NCBI GenBank assembly: GCA_021234155.1
Contig: JAJEKV010000021.1
Coordinates: 17,841,710 to 17,905,709 of the forward strand
Direction of reading: 5' to 3'
Length of the DNA: 64,000 bases
Origin: Isoetes taiwanensis
Lineage: Eukaryota; Streptophyta; Lycopodiopsida; Isoetales; Isoetaceae
Positions 30,880 to 43,545 of this stretch are shown piece after piece. Made by a program: the position numbers and the translations under genes. Numbering within the stretch: position 1 is the first letter of the stretch; every line of letters begins with the position of its first letter. The notes under the pieces are model-generated. The model was given only the letters and a program-made list of their open reading frames with translations, was not told the origin of the DNA and made no database searches.

Positions 30880-31460
30880 AGTGATTTTCCCCGAGATTCT
30901 TCTTACAAACTTGAGGAGGCTTGAATTGTGGCCTAGTCATTTCAAGAGAGGAAGCATCATCGTGGCGGTGTTGCTCTGCTTCCTCACTATTTGAAATGCT
31001 TGCATGCTTCCTCTTACGTTGGGACGGAGAGTCTTGGACCCTTTTCTCTTAAGCTGTTGCGGAAACTCAACCCAGGTTTATTTCTTTTCCTTTTGTGTGA
31101 AGGTAATACGCAATAGCCACCATAGTGCCAGGAGGCCATGCCTCCCCGAGCCTGATTCTGCTGTGATTTTTTGTAAAGGCACATATATTCATTATACCTC
31201 TCCTTGCTCAGATTCTTCAACCTGCATGATGAAACAAAACAATATTCTAAACAACAGAGAATCATGGGCATCCCCGAATCTAGAATGCAACCCACTTGTA
31301 AGTGGATTTTCCTAATACTTTTCGGTCCCCCAAACGGACTCGATTTCTTCTTGTGTGGCGTAATGCTTTTCTTGCCTGTACATTTTCTTGTAGGTGTATC
31401 CCGTGGCATTCAAGTCCGGTATGATCAGAGCCATTTCGTGATCGATCTTCTTGCCAAAAA
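30880..31460 (-). pseudogene. possible multi-exon gene remnant, unrecognised
   Basis: Three minus-strand stretches look coding: about 31455-31325 (MALIIPDLNATGYTYKK, EEIESVWGTEKY), about 31215-31130 (LSKERYNEYMCLYKKSQQ) and about 31080-30880 (KRKHASISNSEEAEQHRHDD, EMTRPQFKPPQV). They lie in different frames separated by intron-like gaps. The order is compatible with one gene continuing to 29400-29141 and 28360 downwards. I know of no matching family. Confidence 0.3.
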
Positions 31461-31588
31461 TCAGAAATGGTCTTGGCGGATTAAGGGAGCGTGATGATCA
31501 GAGTTTTTGAGGGAAAATGAAAATTCAGAATCAGAAATGGTCTTGCCGGATTAAGGGAGCGTGATCAGAGTTTTTGAGGGAAAATGAT
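31461..31588. repeat. 70-bp tandem duplication
   Basis: TCAGAAATGGTCTTGGCGGA starts at 31461 and TCAGAAATGGTCTTGCCGGA at 31531. Both run through GGGAGCGTGATCAGAGTTTT to GAGGGAAAATGA. Confidence 0.85.
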
Positions 31589-31850
31589 CGTGTACGTTGC
31601 TAAATAAGCCTGAATAAGACTGAAAGGACAAAATTTTGAATAAGTAATCATGTGTATTTTTGAAAAAATAACTCCCTCTCCCACTACAAATTCGGTAGTT
31701 CCCACCACACTTAGCACCCAAAAATGTAGTGCTAAAATGCACGTTTTTGTTCCACTACAACATGCTATCGTCGAACCTCCGCTGGAAAAAAATGGGGGTT
31801 TTTTTTTGGGAGGGGAGGGAGGGCAAATTCGCTCCCCATTTCCATGTTGT

Positions 31851-31942
31851 GGGGGCGTGGCCATTGGGCAGTGGGACCCTACTGCGGGTCACAGGGTCCC
31901 ACCTGTCCACGCTAGAATGGGGGGCCAATGGCCATGCCCCCC
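31851..31942. repeat. GC-rich foldback (small inverted repeat)
   Basis: The left arm GGGGGCGTGGCCATTGG plus AGTGGGACCCT pairs with AGGGTCCCACCT plus CCAATGGCCATGCCCCCC. The arms are almost perfect around a short loop and contrast with the AT-rich flanks. It may be a MITE or the end of a larger element. Confidence 0.75.
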
Positions 31943-32830
31943 ATACATGCATATACCCATACAACCTCATGCAATCATATACCCGTTTCACACTTTTTTT
32001 CCCCTATTTATACACAAAATGTACATAGCAAATAAACAAACCCTAATTAGGTCATCTCTTTGCTAGTGTTGCGGAGACAGCATCGGGCCTAGAGCAAGAG
32101 ATGCGACCGTTTCGAAAGCTATTACTTGGAGCGAGAGATGTGACCGAAAGCCATCGCCAAGCCAACGTCATTGGAATCTATATTAGCTTGGATGTTATGT
32201 GCCACCGGCTCCCAAAAGCTGAGGTTGCAAACTTAGCAGAGATAATATTACAATCCATCATTCATATCTCAAACATGGTACTGTTTCTTGTTTCTGTTGA
32301 TACTACGCAGGGTCATGTATCTGGATCTAGTGCAAAATGACCTGATAATAAGGCCAATGTTCTCTGAGGTCTCTTCTGTCGGGCAGAAGATGGTCAGAAG
32401 ACATTTGGCTCCAATATTGTTCAAAGAATGGTTCATCGTGCCTTGCAAAATGTTGTTGTCTTTGCTTCTCTAAAATATGTCACAGAACCTTAGAATCTCT
32501 ATGTGGCCTCAATTTCGACCTGACATGCTGTAAACAGAATTGAAAATCTGTGAATGCTTCTAGTTATGATATGCTTCTATAAATGCTTCTAGTATGGAAG
32601 TCTCTGGCCAAAAGATCCTACAAAGGGTAGTTGCCCAATTCAAATAGCTAAGACATTGAGGATTCAAATGCTCCTTGAATCTTAGGATCTATAACAAACG
32701 ATTACATGTGTGGAAATGTCTGGCAAAGAGTCTTACAAATAGGGCAATCGCCCAATATAAATGTTAGAAAATGCTTTGTAGGTATGTTACTGTTGCAGGT
32801 GCATCTCTACAAATTGGGCGACCGTCCATA

Positions 32831-33352
32831 TGTAGCAAAATATAAGGGGGTTCTAGGGGGATTTGATATGGATGTAAAAAATAACAATTCCTAAAACCAT
32901 AGACCATATATCCCTAAAACAATTGAATGGGTTGTTATAAAAAAACATAAATTCAAGATAAAAAATAATCACATTCGCTCACTGGGTATATTGGTTAAAG
33001 TAGTCTTATTAGGACATTGAGTTATTTTGGTAGAGTTTCGAGCTCCTGTATTCTATATTCTAAAATCTTAGGCACAGTCGTATAAAGGTTCGATATCCCT
33101 CAAAATCTTAGGCGAAATCATATTTCATATTCCAAAATCATAGGCGCCTCCAATCATAAATGGCTATATGTAGCAAAATAACAGGGGGTTCTAGGGGGAT
33201 TTGATATGGATGTAAAAAATAACAATTCCTGAAACCATAGACCAGATATCCCTAAAACAATTGAATGGGTTGTTATAAAAAAAACATAAATTCAAGATAA
33301 AAAATAACCACATTCGCTCACTGGGTATATATATTGGTTAAAGTAGTCTCAT
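32831..33352. repeat. 180-bp direct repeat, two copies
   Basis: The copies are 32831-33010 and 33169-33352, both starting TGTAGCAAAATA and running through GGGGGATTTGATATGGATGT to GGTTAAAGTAGTCT. They are nearly identical over their length. Between them is a short run of AAAATCTTAGGC variants. Confidence 0.9.
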
Positions 33353-33521
33353 TTCCAGGTGCACCTCGTTTAGAATATGTAGCAAAATAACAGGGTGTTT
33401 TTTCGAATTAAAGGCCCTTTTGAACATTTGGCCTCTATGACAGCGATGGAAATCTATATATAGCCATTCTGTATATAGACTTGATTGAAGAACACAAATG
33501 AGCAGCTCTATGGATTTAACA

Positions 33522-33925
33522 TATGTGCCAAATTGCTTGTTTCACTATTTCTTCAAAAAGATGGAATGAGCTAACAGGGAAGGCTAGTTCCGGTTGGCCA
33601 CCTACCACCTTCATGCCCATTAATATGTCAAAATGAGCGGCTGCCCAAGTTACATAGGTAAGCAAAGTGCACCTCATGATCTCTGCTCATCATTGATATG
33701 ACAACATATTGGTGGTCTGATATGTGCCAAATTGCTTCACTATTTCTTCAAAAGATGGAATAAGCTAATATGGAAGGCTAGTTCCAGTTGGCCACTTCTA
33801 CCATCTTCATCTTCATGCCCATTGATATGACAAATTGGGCGGCTATCCAATTTACTTTGGTAAGCAAAGTACACCTCATGATCTCTACTCATCATTAATA
33901 TGACAACAGATTGGTGGTTTGATAT
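33522..33925. repeat. 200-bp tandem duplication
   Basis: The copies at 33522-33718 and 33719-33925 share TATGTGCCAAATTGCTT, AGGCTAGTTCC, GTAAGCAAAGT and CACCTCATGATCTCT. Each contains one GGGCGGC/GAGCGGCTGCCCAA motif. Confidence 0.85.
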
Positions 33926-34205
33926 TGGGCGACCATCCAATTTAGATAAGAGAAGACTATGATGATCAAGAAAAACTATCTAAATGGGGCCACTAAACTT
34001 GTGAGATCACCCTAACATATTGGGCGGCCGCCAAATTTAGATAGGAGAAGACTGTGATGCCCAAAAAAAAACTACCTAGACGGGGCCACTAAAATAGTGA
34101 GATCACCAACATATTGAGCAACTGCCCAATTTAGATAGGAGAAGACTGTGATGCTCAAAGAAAAACTACTTATATGGATGGAGCCACTAAAATAGTGAGA
34201 TCGCC
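33924..34205. repeat. three 93-bp tandem units with a GGGCGGCCGCC core
   Basis: Units begin at about 33924, 34018 and 34111. Each reads ATTGGGCGRCC..CAATTTAGATA, AGAAGACTRTGATG, AAAACTA, GGGCCACTAAA and GTGAGATCRCC. The start of each unit is a near palindrome (TTGGGCGGCCGCCAAATTTA). Confidence 0.9.
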
Positions 34206-34689
34206 CTTTTTAACTAGTTTTGTGATATAGTCTATTAGGTATGGGATAAAGCTTTGGAAAGGCTGGGGCCATTGGATAAAGATTTCGATGAAGGATCCTC
34301 CCTGTGTTGATTACCAGAGGGTGCTAGTGTTTAGTATTTTGGCTCTAATAGATGGACGAATGATACGGGAAGAAACATTAGAAACAAGTACATATATAAC
34401 ATTATACTAGTAACGGGTGCCGGACATTGCCAGGTATATATACGGTTCTATTCTGAAGGCATTCCTCAACATGTGATGCTTATGTGTAAGCAAGAAAAAG
34501 CATGTAAATTTCTATTATGAAGTGTGCATATAGCGTTGCCCTCAATTACAGCCACTAGAAGAATATGAGAGGCTTTGTGCCTTTCAAAGATTGATGGAGA
34601 CTCCTAACATGTCGATCAATGATGGGTATTCAACGTACACTAATCTAATGGCAAGTACATGCATTGCCTTTTTTATTATTTATTTCCTG

Positions 34690-34931
<242 letters not shown>

Positions 34932-35033
34932 CATGAACTCTTTGCCTAACGGTAACAAATGAGAAGAATTAACAAGCCTTAAATTTGATATCTTATATGA
35001 ACCTACATAAAGCACTTGCAATTTGCAAAACAA

Positions 35034-35435
35034 TAGATAGATAGATAGATAGATAGAATAGAATAGAATAGTTTTTTTAACGTCCACGAAGACCAATAGG
35101 TCATGGGACCCATACAATGGGCTAGTACAATCATTACTACTAGGATTAAAAAACCCCTGCCTCGAAAGGTTTTCAAGGGAAAAACCTTTGCAGTAATGAT
35201 GATACTAGACAAGCTTAGATAATGACTCATGAGGGTTGGTAATTTGAGACGTTTATCTAGAACCTCAAGTATGTATAATGCCAAGTCACAAATGGATGGA
35301 ATTAAGAAGTTGGAGGCGTGGAATGGAATGCTAAGGTCGAAAAATGATTCCGGACTATCTCAAAAGCAGGGCAACTCAGAAGAGTATGGCTTTCATCTTC
35401 AATAACCTGTAACTGGCAACAGGCACATAGTCTCG
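35034..35435 (-). mobile_element. LINE 3' end with microsatellite tail
   Basis: Read on the minus strand, 35435-35280 encodes the C-terminal Cys-rich end of a LINE polymerase (ACCQLQVIEDESHTLLSCP). A 3' UTR follows that ends TTGGTCTTCGTGGACGTTAA and then a tail of (ATTCT) and (ATCT) units (35071-35034). The same 3' UTR appears at 38911, 54220 and 62334. The truncated 5' side abuts another GATA array. Confidence 0.8.
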
Positions 35436-35440
35436 CTAGC

Positions 35441-35531
<91 letters not shown>

Positions 35532-35532
35532 C
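35436..35532. repeat. (GATA)n microsatellite
   Basis: About 24 uninterrupted GATA/TAGA units. It is the complement of the (CTAT)n array at 34829-34930, so the two arrays could pair across 500 bases. Confidence 0.95.
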
Positions 35533-35540
35533 TTGTGCAT

Positions 35541-35640
35541 TTGCTAGAAGAAGTCAAGGGAAGTCTATCTTATTCTATAATGATTGATAAGAGTACAGAT
35601 CGGGGCTTTGGAACAACATTTGATTATTGACACATGTTAT
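35541..35640 (+). pseudogene. hAT/MYM-like transposase fragment (tentative)
   Basis: The frame starting near 35541 reads LLEEVKGSLSYSIMIDKSTD before a stop. A segment of this kind (polar lead, then S-hydrophobic-DxSTD) is typical of hAT-related transposases with a DDE core. Only about 30 residues are visible and the continuation is broken, so the call is tentative. Confidence 0.35.
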
Positions 35641-35699
35641 TTGACGGAGAAAGGGAAAGGGATTCCTTGCACATGTTTCTTAAAGTTGCTTGGGATTAA

Positions 35700-36460
35700 G
35701 GACGGTACATCGGTTATAGAAAATATAAAAGAGGCTACATAGCAAGTTTAACCCCTTTCTGAAGTACATGAAGAAGCTCATTTAGCTGAAGTGAAACCTG
35801 ATCATTGAGGCTTAATTGTTATCCATTTGAGTAATTAGTGAAAGAAGTTCCTAAAAATTGGGCGCCCGCACAATTTCAAACTACATTAATGTATATCTTT
35901 GTTGCAAAGTTTTATGCTACATCCATGTGTGCACATTAACCAGTCATGTAATTTCAATACAAGTTTCGCATCTTAATCTTATTATATCCCATTATTATGT
36001 TATACTAATCACCCTCTATTCTAAACATTAGCCCGCATTTGAGATACATATGGACTTACACCAAGTCCATATATAATGAAATTGTGCTTGCTTTGAATAT
36101 CGATATGCAAAAAGTGACATAAACATCATCTTATCCAAGATTGCAATGATTTTATAGGCTCCCAATACACTGCTATAATGTTTTATTGAAGGAATTGTAT
36201 TTACAACTTTCCACCTCTCTAGATCAACACATATAAAACTGACATTTCCTGTTGGACCTTATCCAAAATCATTACACTATAGAACTTGACACTAGTCAAT
36301 TTCCACTTAGACCAAATTCTTTTTGTGCTTGATCATTGTGAAAACCAAGCTGGCCTGCCAAATGGAGGGTCTAGTTGACACATGAGATCCCAATCAAATG
36401 AACCATGATTATAGTATATATTACATAGCATATATCCATATACTAGTAGTACTAGTATAA
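35700..36460. other. no gene seen (3' flank of the sulfate transporter)
   Basis: AT-rich sequence downstream of the transporter stop at 36467 contains the gene's 3' UTR on the minus strand, but no clear poly(A) signal could be chosen. One GGGCGCCCGCAC motif flanked by AATT occurs at about 35858. Confidence 0.4.
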
Positions 36461-36466
36461 GAACTT

Positions 36467-39400
36467 CTAGAGACCAAATTCCTTATGTACCAAGATATTA
36501 CATGTATGAACTGCATCTTCCATCGCAAGGAAAATCCATTCTTGACCCAATATTGTAACAAATTTTGAAGCTTGTAGTCTCTCAAGGACACTTGCTTGTA
36601 TGTTTGTCAATATCAACTATGAGTAAATAGAAAATGAAAAAGGTAAGAGTGTAATTAACTGAAACGTAAATAGAAATAGCAAAGCAAGAAGCAGTCTCAC
36701 ATGTAGATTCTTGCTTTGTAGATTGTTGAGCATATCCTCAAAAGCATGAATACCCGTTGTGTCAATACTCAACACAGCTTCAAAAGTCAAACAACAAAAT
36801 ATGTATAAGGTAGAGGTAAGTATTGCATTCATGATAAGTATAAGATGAGATGGAAAAATACTTACAGTTAAGGTCTAAGATGACATATCTTAAAGGCAAT
36901 CCTCTTCTTTTATGAATTTTTTCTTCCTCATCCTCCACAAGACCAAGAATTCTATTTTATAAGACATATTAGCCAACTTTGAAAATCTATAAATTAATTC
37001 TCAATATAGAATAACCTTACCGCTCGCGAATATAATTTGCATTTGTGAAATAGATTGTTGCATCAATCCGTATAATGATAAGGCCTTCATGGTTCTTCAC
37101 TATAGGATATTGTTTAATGCTTTGATATATATTTGTCCCAGGAATTTGGCCCAACAATGTGATAGGAGGTCTTGTAATATGTAATAGAACCTTTAAAAGC
37201 GATATTCCAATCTAGGAGAACAAGATTTAGATTTGATTACGAATGTCAATTTCAGAAGTTGATAAATCATGACAAAATTCATTATGTCTAATATGACATT
37301 CTTTCTGTAACTAACTATTGACATTTAATGACATAAATACTAACCCCCTCCAACCCCAAAACCTTCCAAACTTTTTGGGCACATATTCCCACAGGGCGTC
37401 GAACTATAGGTGAGGGCTCCCGTGGTAAGAGATCATGCACTTCTACATATGGACTAAAGGGGTATGTGTATACGATATTCACCCCACTATTCGTGATATA
37501 AGGCTTGGCTTATAAGCCAACTAAGCATTTATATGCTAAAAGGTTCTAGGTGTAGACTGGTTGGGCATCCCTTAAGCGTGATGTGCTTTTGTTTTCAAAT
37601 ACACATAAATCTTTTTGTAGGAACCATACAATATCCCCTTAGAGACTTGGGCAGCTATTTCGATTTATCCACAAAGCACACTAGTCTTCTAGTGAGATAT
37701 AATTTTGGCATGGGATGACATGACAAAATGGTATACCTATGCAAACTATTATAATTGTGAATTGAATTAAATTGATTTTGGAGACCAAAAGGTCTCTAGA
37801 ATCCAATACGACAATCTAGGAGAGGTATAGCTATGAGAGAAGATCTTACATGCATAACTAGAATATGTCAATGAAACTATAAGAGAGAGGCTGTATCATT
37901 GATACTTTGCAGGACGTGAGGTTTTGGGATCTATCAACATGTTCTGGGATTTAACATGCAGATGAATTGTGATATCTTTCTCCATTAAGGCCTCGGGTTC
38001 AAACTATTTTATGATGGTACATGTACATGAAATGTGATATGTCAAAAGTGGATGCGATAGAAGATGAAGATCATGCAATCACCTATTGTCCAATGCATAC
38101 GAGCTTATCGTTCATGCCCACATGGATAGTCTCCAACAAGTTTTTGGCTTAATAGTCATTAGATTTGGCACTTCTCAGTTTATATGTTGTGCTTAGAGAG
38201 GTAATAAAACCAAAACTAATAATTATACTTCTGGTGATATTGAAAGAGAGAGGAAAGATGTTGAATGTATTTGATCATGAGTGCCTGGGTTTGTGTAATT
38301 GTCTTATAGATCGGATAATTATCTTCAATGTTCTCGATTTGTGTTCACTTCTCATGGGAAACCTTACTATTGAAGCATCAAGATATATTTAATAAAACTA
38401 CTACATTGGGATAAGTATGCGTGTTGATAAATAGACAAATAGATATATGAGTTTAAGTATAGGTTACTTACTGCCATCATTAGACCCACTTCAATAGAAA
38501 CAAAGATGACCCCAAGAAAAGCTCCAATACATGCTAAAAAGTCAACCTTATCAACTTTCCAAATTTTGTATGTTGTCCATGGATCAATTAAGCCAACCAC
38601 GGCAGCAAAGATGATGGCTGATAGAATGACGACCGGAGTGTAGTGGAAGAGTGGCAATAAGGCCAATAATGTTATCATGACCAAACAAGCCATTACAATA
38701 TTTGAAGCTGCTGTTCGACATCCCGCACTATAGTTTACTGCTGAACGTGATACTGCACCTGCATAATTGATAAGTTGATATATTAGAAATTCTAGTTTTC
38801 TATGTTAAATTGTTGTAGAACAAAAAGTGCAGTAAAAATTTTCACACATGCACAAAATAAAAGGGGGAGACGATTACATATGATCTAGTTCAATTCAATT
38901 CAATTTTCTCTTTCGAGGCACGGGTTTTTTAATCCTAGTAGTAATGATTGTACTAGCCCATTGTATGGGTCCCATGACCTATTGGTCTCCGTGGACGTTA
39001 AAAAAACTATTCTATTCTATTCTATTCTTTCATGCCTTTGGCACTCCTCTTAAAGAAGAAAATGTAATTGAAGAAAAGGAGAAACGGAACTCCTTTAGAA
39101 AGAAATTGATGAACTTGACTAGTATGGGATTTGGAGGGAATAGAATCTTGGATGAGATTCGAGGTGTATTGCATATTTATAGGTCCAATCTATTGTTACA
39201 TCTCAGTAGATGACTATTGTAGGCACATTTTGCAGTTTCATTTGAATTATCAATTAGAGATTGAGTTTAGTCTCATAATATAGTTGCCGTGATCCTAGAA
39301 AAATGGCCTTGGTCTCCATAGCTGAATTATATACATAGACACACGAGTTGTAGTTTTTCATTGTTGCTATTTGGTCTGTATTGACTTATATTTCTTTCTT

Positions 39401-42400
39401 AACAGAAGTTATATGAAGTTCATATGATCTTTATCCAGATAAGCTAATTGTTTTATAGAATTATCTTACATTTCACCACATACATGTCGTGTTCTTTGTA
39501 TTTTGGTTGATATTTTCAATTAGGAATATATTCTATATATATGTATGTATATATATTGCATGTGATATCTTTCCTTTATAAGTGGAAAATAGGACTAGCA
39601 TCATGTGCATCAGGACTGTATTAATTAATCCGCCCTAAGACTACTCTCAAATATTATATAGATGAATAGGAAGATAGCAAGATTTGGTTTGGAGCAAAAG
39701 ATAAAGATGTTAAATTCAATGAATATTGCTATAGATGATTAAAATAATCATGAAAATTTAGAAGAAAAGGTTGTTATTTTCTCAAAATCAAGTCATTCAT
39801 TCTATATATAAAATATCAAATTATTGCTAGTCTACATATATCTAACTCACCTGTTGACATGAAGCACGAGAGACATGAACCAATGAGATTTACTGCTCCA
39901 AGCGATACCATTTCTTTATTGCTATCAATGTGGTAATTCTTTTTCGATGCAAATGTCCTTCCTATAGCAATAGCTTCCTTCGATTCACAATGAAATAAGC
40001 ATGTATTTATGCATGCCAAGAAGAAAAATATTACAAGGTGCAAAGCACTATTGGATTGCCCCCTAATTCTAGTCTAGACGAGCAAATCATCATTCAATTC
40101 AAACACAATGCTATACTTTGAAAAAGGCTTCATATGCTCCCTTAACATGATCTTGCAAGATATGGAGGATGTGGAGGAGTGTTCAAACTTGCCTCCAATG
40201 TTGGACAATTGCCTCTACTTGCCAAACGAAAAATGCCATATCCCCAGGCTAAACCCACCTCCCTCGTTTCTTTAGTAAAATTACATATACAAAGAATGCA
40301 TACAACCCATAGAGGGATAACCAGATTTAAATATAGAATGCTTATGAATTAGGACATAATGCTAACCATTTTACTATACTTCAAGCAAGAAGTGAGCGTG
40401 AGCAAAAGAATACTACATACCATTAGGCCAATTGCAGCCAATATGATGCCAATTTTTATCGTTTTCATGGCCATTGGACCCATAAAATAGATATCCTTAA
40501 CTGAGGGTGGGTTGAGTCCTGATTTTAAGTGCCCAACCTGGGTAAAAAACCTTTAGAATTTCTTTTGTAAAAAAATGAGTGGTGTCCTAAGTATTTACAA
40601 CTAGCAATATCACTTACTTTAAAAAGTTTGGGGATGTGGTTTTGTTCTTTTCCTTCCTTTTTTTTCTTCTTTCTTTTGGTTGTTTTGGGGAGGGGGGATA
40701 AAGTGACTTACAATTTTGACACCATGTTTATCAGCATGACTAAAGTAAATCGATAATGTCGTGATGATGACTGATGACATTGGCGCGCCCGCAGAAATCC
40801 AAAAGAACAATTTCTTTTTTGTGCTCTGTGTGCAACAGCTATTTTAAAACCATATTAGAAAATAGCCTTAAGAAGTAGGTACAAGGTAAAATGCACTATC
40901 GCCATTAGTTGAGATTTATATCTTTAGGCACACCGAGACGCATGTGCATGAAAAGCTAAGTAGTTGGCTATAGCAAGGTTGAAGGAACACTCCAGCATGA
41001 AGAATAGCTACCAAAAGGTGTTTTTTCAAGAGAAGTTTTCTAGGCACATAAGACTTGAGGGTAGAGAGAAGATGAGCTCCTTCAAGTATATGTAACGGAC
41101 ATGGTCATGTTGAAACCACAGGCATATGCATGGTATATCTGCCCCAGTATCATTTTTTGTGGATTTTGGCAAAATTTCTGAAATTTAAGCTTGTTTAATC
41201 GTGACGGTGTCCGATATCTACCGCGATGAAGAGAATTTGGTTTTTCTATGTAATAAATTGATTCAAGGAAAATAAAAATTTGGAAGACAATCAAGAACCA
41301 TGAAAAATAGAATTTTTTGTTGGAAGAAGAATAAAATAAGAGAAACAAACACTCACGAAGTGTTTGACGACCAGGATGTAAGAAACGAAGCAGACTCCAA
41401 TGACGATCGTCCTCCAGTTCCACTGCAGCATGCAACATGCAGGTACGTGATTATAAGAGCCATGCAAGCAAACTTGATCTTTTTCATTCTTTCTTTTCTT
41501 CTCCACAGCATATCAAACCTCATTCGGATGCGCGACCAATGCCCCGGCCACAGATATAATATCTGCTTTGGTCGTAAATGTCTTCAAACCCAAAATCTCC
41601 TTCATCTGCTGCAGCAGAATAATCACTGCAACTCCTGATACAAACCCTACCGTGCTTGCATGTGATATGAAATCCACTATGAACCCTAACCTGTCACAAG
41701 CAATTCCAAAACTTTCCCCTTTGAGCCTGGTTGCAGCATTTAATCTTATATTAGAAGTACCTGAAGTTTTATCACCTTGATATCCCAAGAACTGCTTGAA
41801 ATAATCCTCCAAAGAAGGTGGCCGAAAATGCAAGTCTCATTTTTTCTAATTCTCCATCCTCAGGACTCCAGACTTGAGCTAATGATGTTGATATAACTAG
41901 TGACAGAATTGCAGAGGGTCCTATTGCTAGATCCCTTGAACTGCCTAGAAGAGCATATATTAATGGAGGAATGAAACTTGAATCTGCAACAAGGAAAAAA
42001 ACATTTAGTGATACAGTTTGTTTGAAGTGCTAAAGATAGGCAGTTCAATGAATAAATCTTTGGTTTTGCTTACAAAGGCCATATATTGGTGGCAGATGTG
42101 CGAGTTTAGCATATGCAATACCCTGCATTAGCAGAACAGAATGTCAAAATACCAAGTTGAGATGAATGATGTATAAACTAAGTAATAGCAGAAAAAATGA
42201 CAAATGTGTCTTGAAGAAAATGTAAAAGCTCAGTACAAAACAAATGATGTTTCAAGGAAGACCATAAGGCCATCATATTTAGAATAGAAAGAACATAAAA
42301 CCAATGCATATGCTGCAGTATGATCTGTTGAAAATACAAGGAAATGATCACCTGAGGAATAGACAGGCTTGCAATAGTGATTCCAGAGATAAGATCAGCC

Positions 42401-42666
42401 CTAAGATCAGTAAAAGTATATTTAGGAGCCCAATCCAGAATACTGAAAACGTATTTCAATCCAAGAAAAAACTGGTGGCCTTTTTTCTGATTTTTGAACT
42501 GCTTAAAAGGGTTATCAGGAAACAGCAGATTCTTGGCAATGCCACCAATTTTTTTGGCCAAGTTTTTGGGCTGAGGCATGGCCACAGGATGAATAATTTT
42601 CTCTACATTGCATTTGGGGCATTGAGGAGGGGGTTTCTGGAGTTCAATATCATCCATTGAATCCAT
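36467..42666 (-). CDS. SULTR: sulfate transporter (SULTR family), 13 exons, apparently intact
   Basis: A proton-coupled sulfate transporter of a cellular membrane. Exons: 42666-42352, 42122-42074, 41983-41776, 41690-41519, 41422-41357, 40825-40712, 40537-40421, 39977-39851, 38758-38472, 37211-37021, 36951-36866, 36777-36701, 36616-36467. All twelve introns are GT-AG and phases agree across every junction, giving 652 residues, the usual family length. The N-terminus has the family FPDNPFKQFKNQ motif. The transport domain follows (ASLSIPQGIAYAKLAHLPPI, YGLYSSFIPPL, GSSRDLAIGPSA, RLGFIVDFISHAS, TEAIA-like EAIAIGRTFA, SRSAVNYSAGC, LFHYTPVVILSAII, GLID). A C-terminal STAS domain contains DATIYFTNANYIRER and SVLSIDTTGIHAFEDML. 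Similarity to group 3 members is an impression. Intron 8 carries a LINE end. Regulation is not visible. Confidence 0.95.
38905..39029 (+). mobile_element. LINE 3' UTR fragment in transporter intron 8
   Basis: It contains TTTTTTAATCCTAGTAGTAA, GGGTCCCATGACC and TTGGTCTCCGTGGACGTTAA followed by (CTATT)n at 39008-39029. It is nearly identical to the minus-strand copy at 35070-35170. It lies antisense to the gene between exons 8 and 9 and touches no splice site. Confidence 0.85.
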
Positions 42667-43475
42667 AATTTACTGCACCAAATGAAGGTTTCTGAGCTTT
42701 AAAAAAACTCACAAAAGAACCCTGGAATGGCAGGCTTTAAAAGGGCGAAAGAATGGTCCAGATTTAAAGTAAGAGTAAGGAAGATATAGATAAGGGCATG
42801 GAAGTCTAGATCCCCCAGGACCCCTGTCTTGGGCTTGCAGAATATGACTTGCTGAATAATGTCTTCCAAACCTATCTTTTTCCTTACCAAATTTTTTGGT
42901 ACACTTGCACTTTTGCCCCCCCATATGTGGCGCCTTTTGCTCTGCCCCATGTAGGTCTATCTTGACACTATCTCATTCTCTGCTTTAGTTCCAGGGGTCA
43001 GAACCTTGATTGTCAAGGAAATGTTGACAAAATTGACTTCGTCTTGAAGGTTCATCAGGCTCTCCCACCATGAATTGTAGGAGAACTGCTTATTTATACA
43101 CATGCATATGTCAAAGAATCTACAGTTATTGCATAATATGGCAACTTGACTTCTGAATTGTCTAGATTTTTATTATCAAATCGCCTCAAAAGTCTATCAT
43201 TCTATATCCTGCCTAACTTATCTTCTAAAATTGGCAACCTAACTTCTCTTCCATAGGTAGTGGAAGGGGATGCTAGTTTGTGAAGTTGAGATTAGAAAAA
43301 TAATCCAAGATACCTACTAAAGGAAATATTAGTTTTGACGTATCAAATATGGATATCATTAAAGTGGTCCAAACTCTGTGGGGGAGGCAACTTGCGCTAA
43401 CTTTTCTAGTTAGAATCAAACCTCTCTATCTATCTGTCTATCTCTCATACACACATACATTGCACAGATGTAATA
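42667..43475. other. 5' flank of the sulfate transporter; no separate gene
   Basis: This is the upstream (minus-strand) side of the transporter start and would hold its 5' UTR and promoter. I could not choose a TATA box or transcription start with confidence. No other reading frame is supported. Confidence 0.4.
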
Positions 43476-43545
43476 TGTGGATTAGAGCTCAAGCATTATA
43501 CTTATCCCATATGGATTAGAGCTCAAGCATTATACTTATCCCATA
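43476..43545. repeat. 35-bp tandem duplication
   Basis: GGATTAGAGCTCAAGCATTA followed by TACTTATCCCAT occurs twice in a row, nearly identically. Confidence 0.9.
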
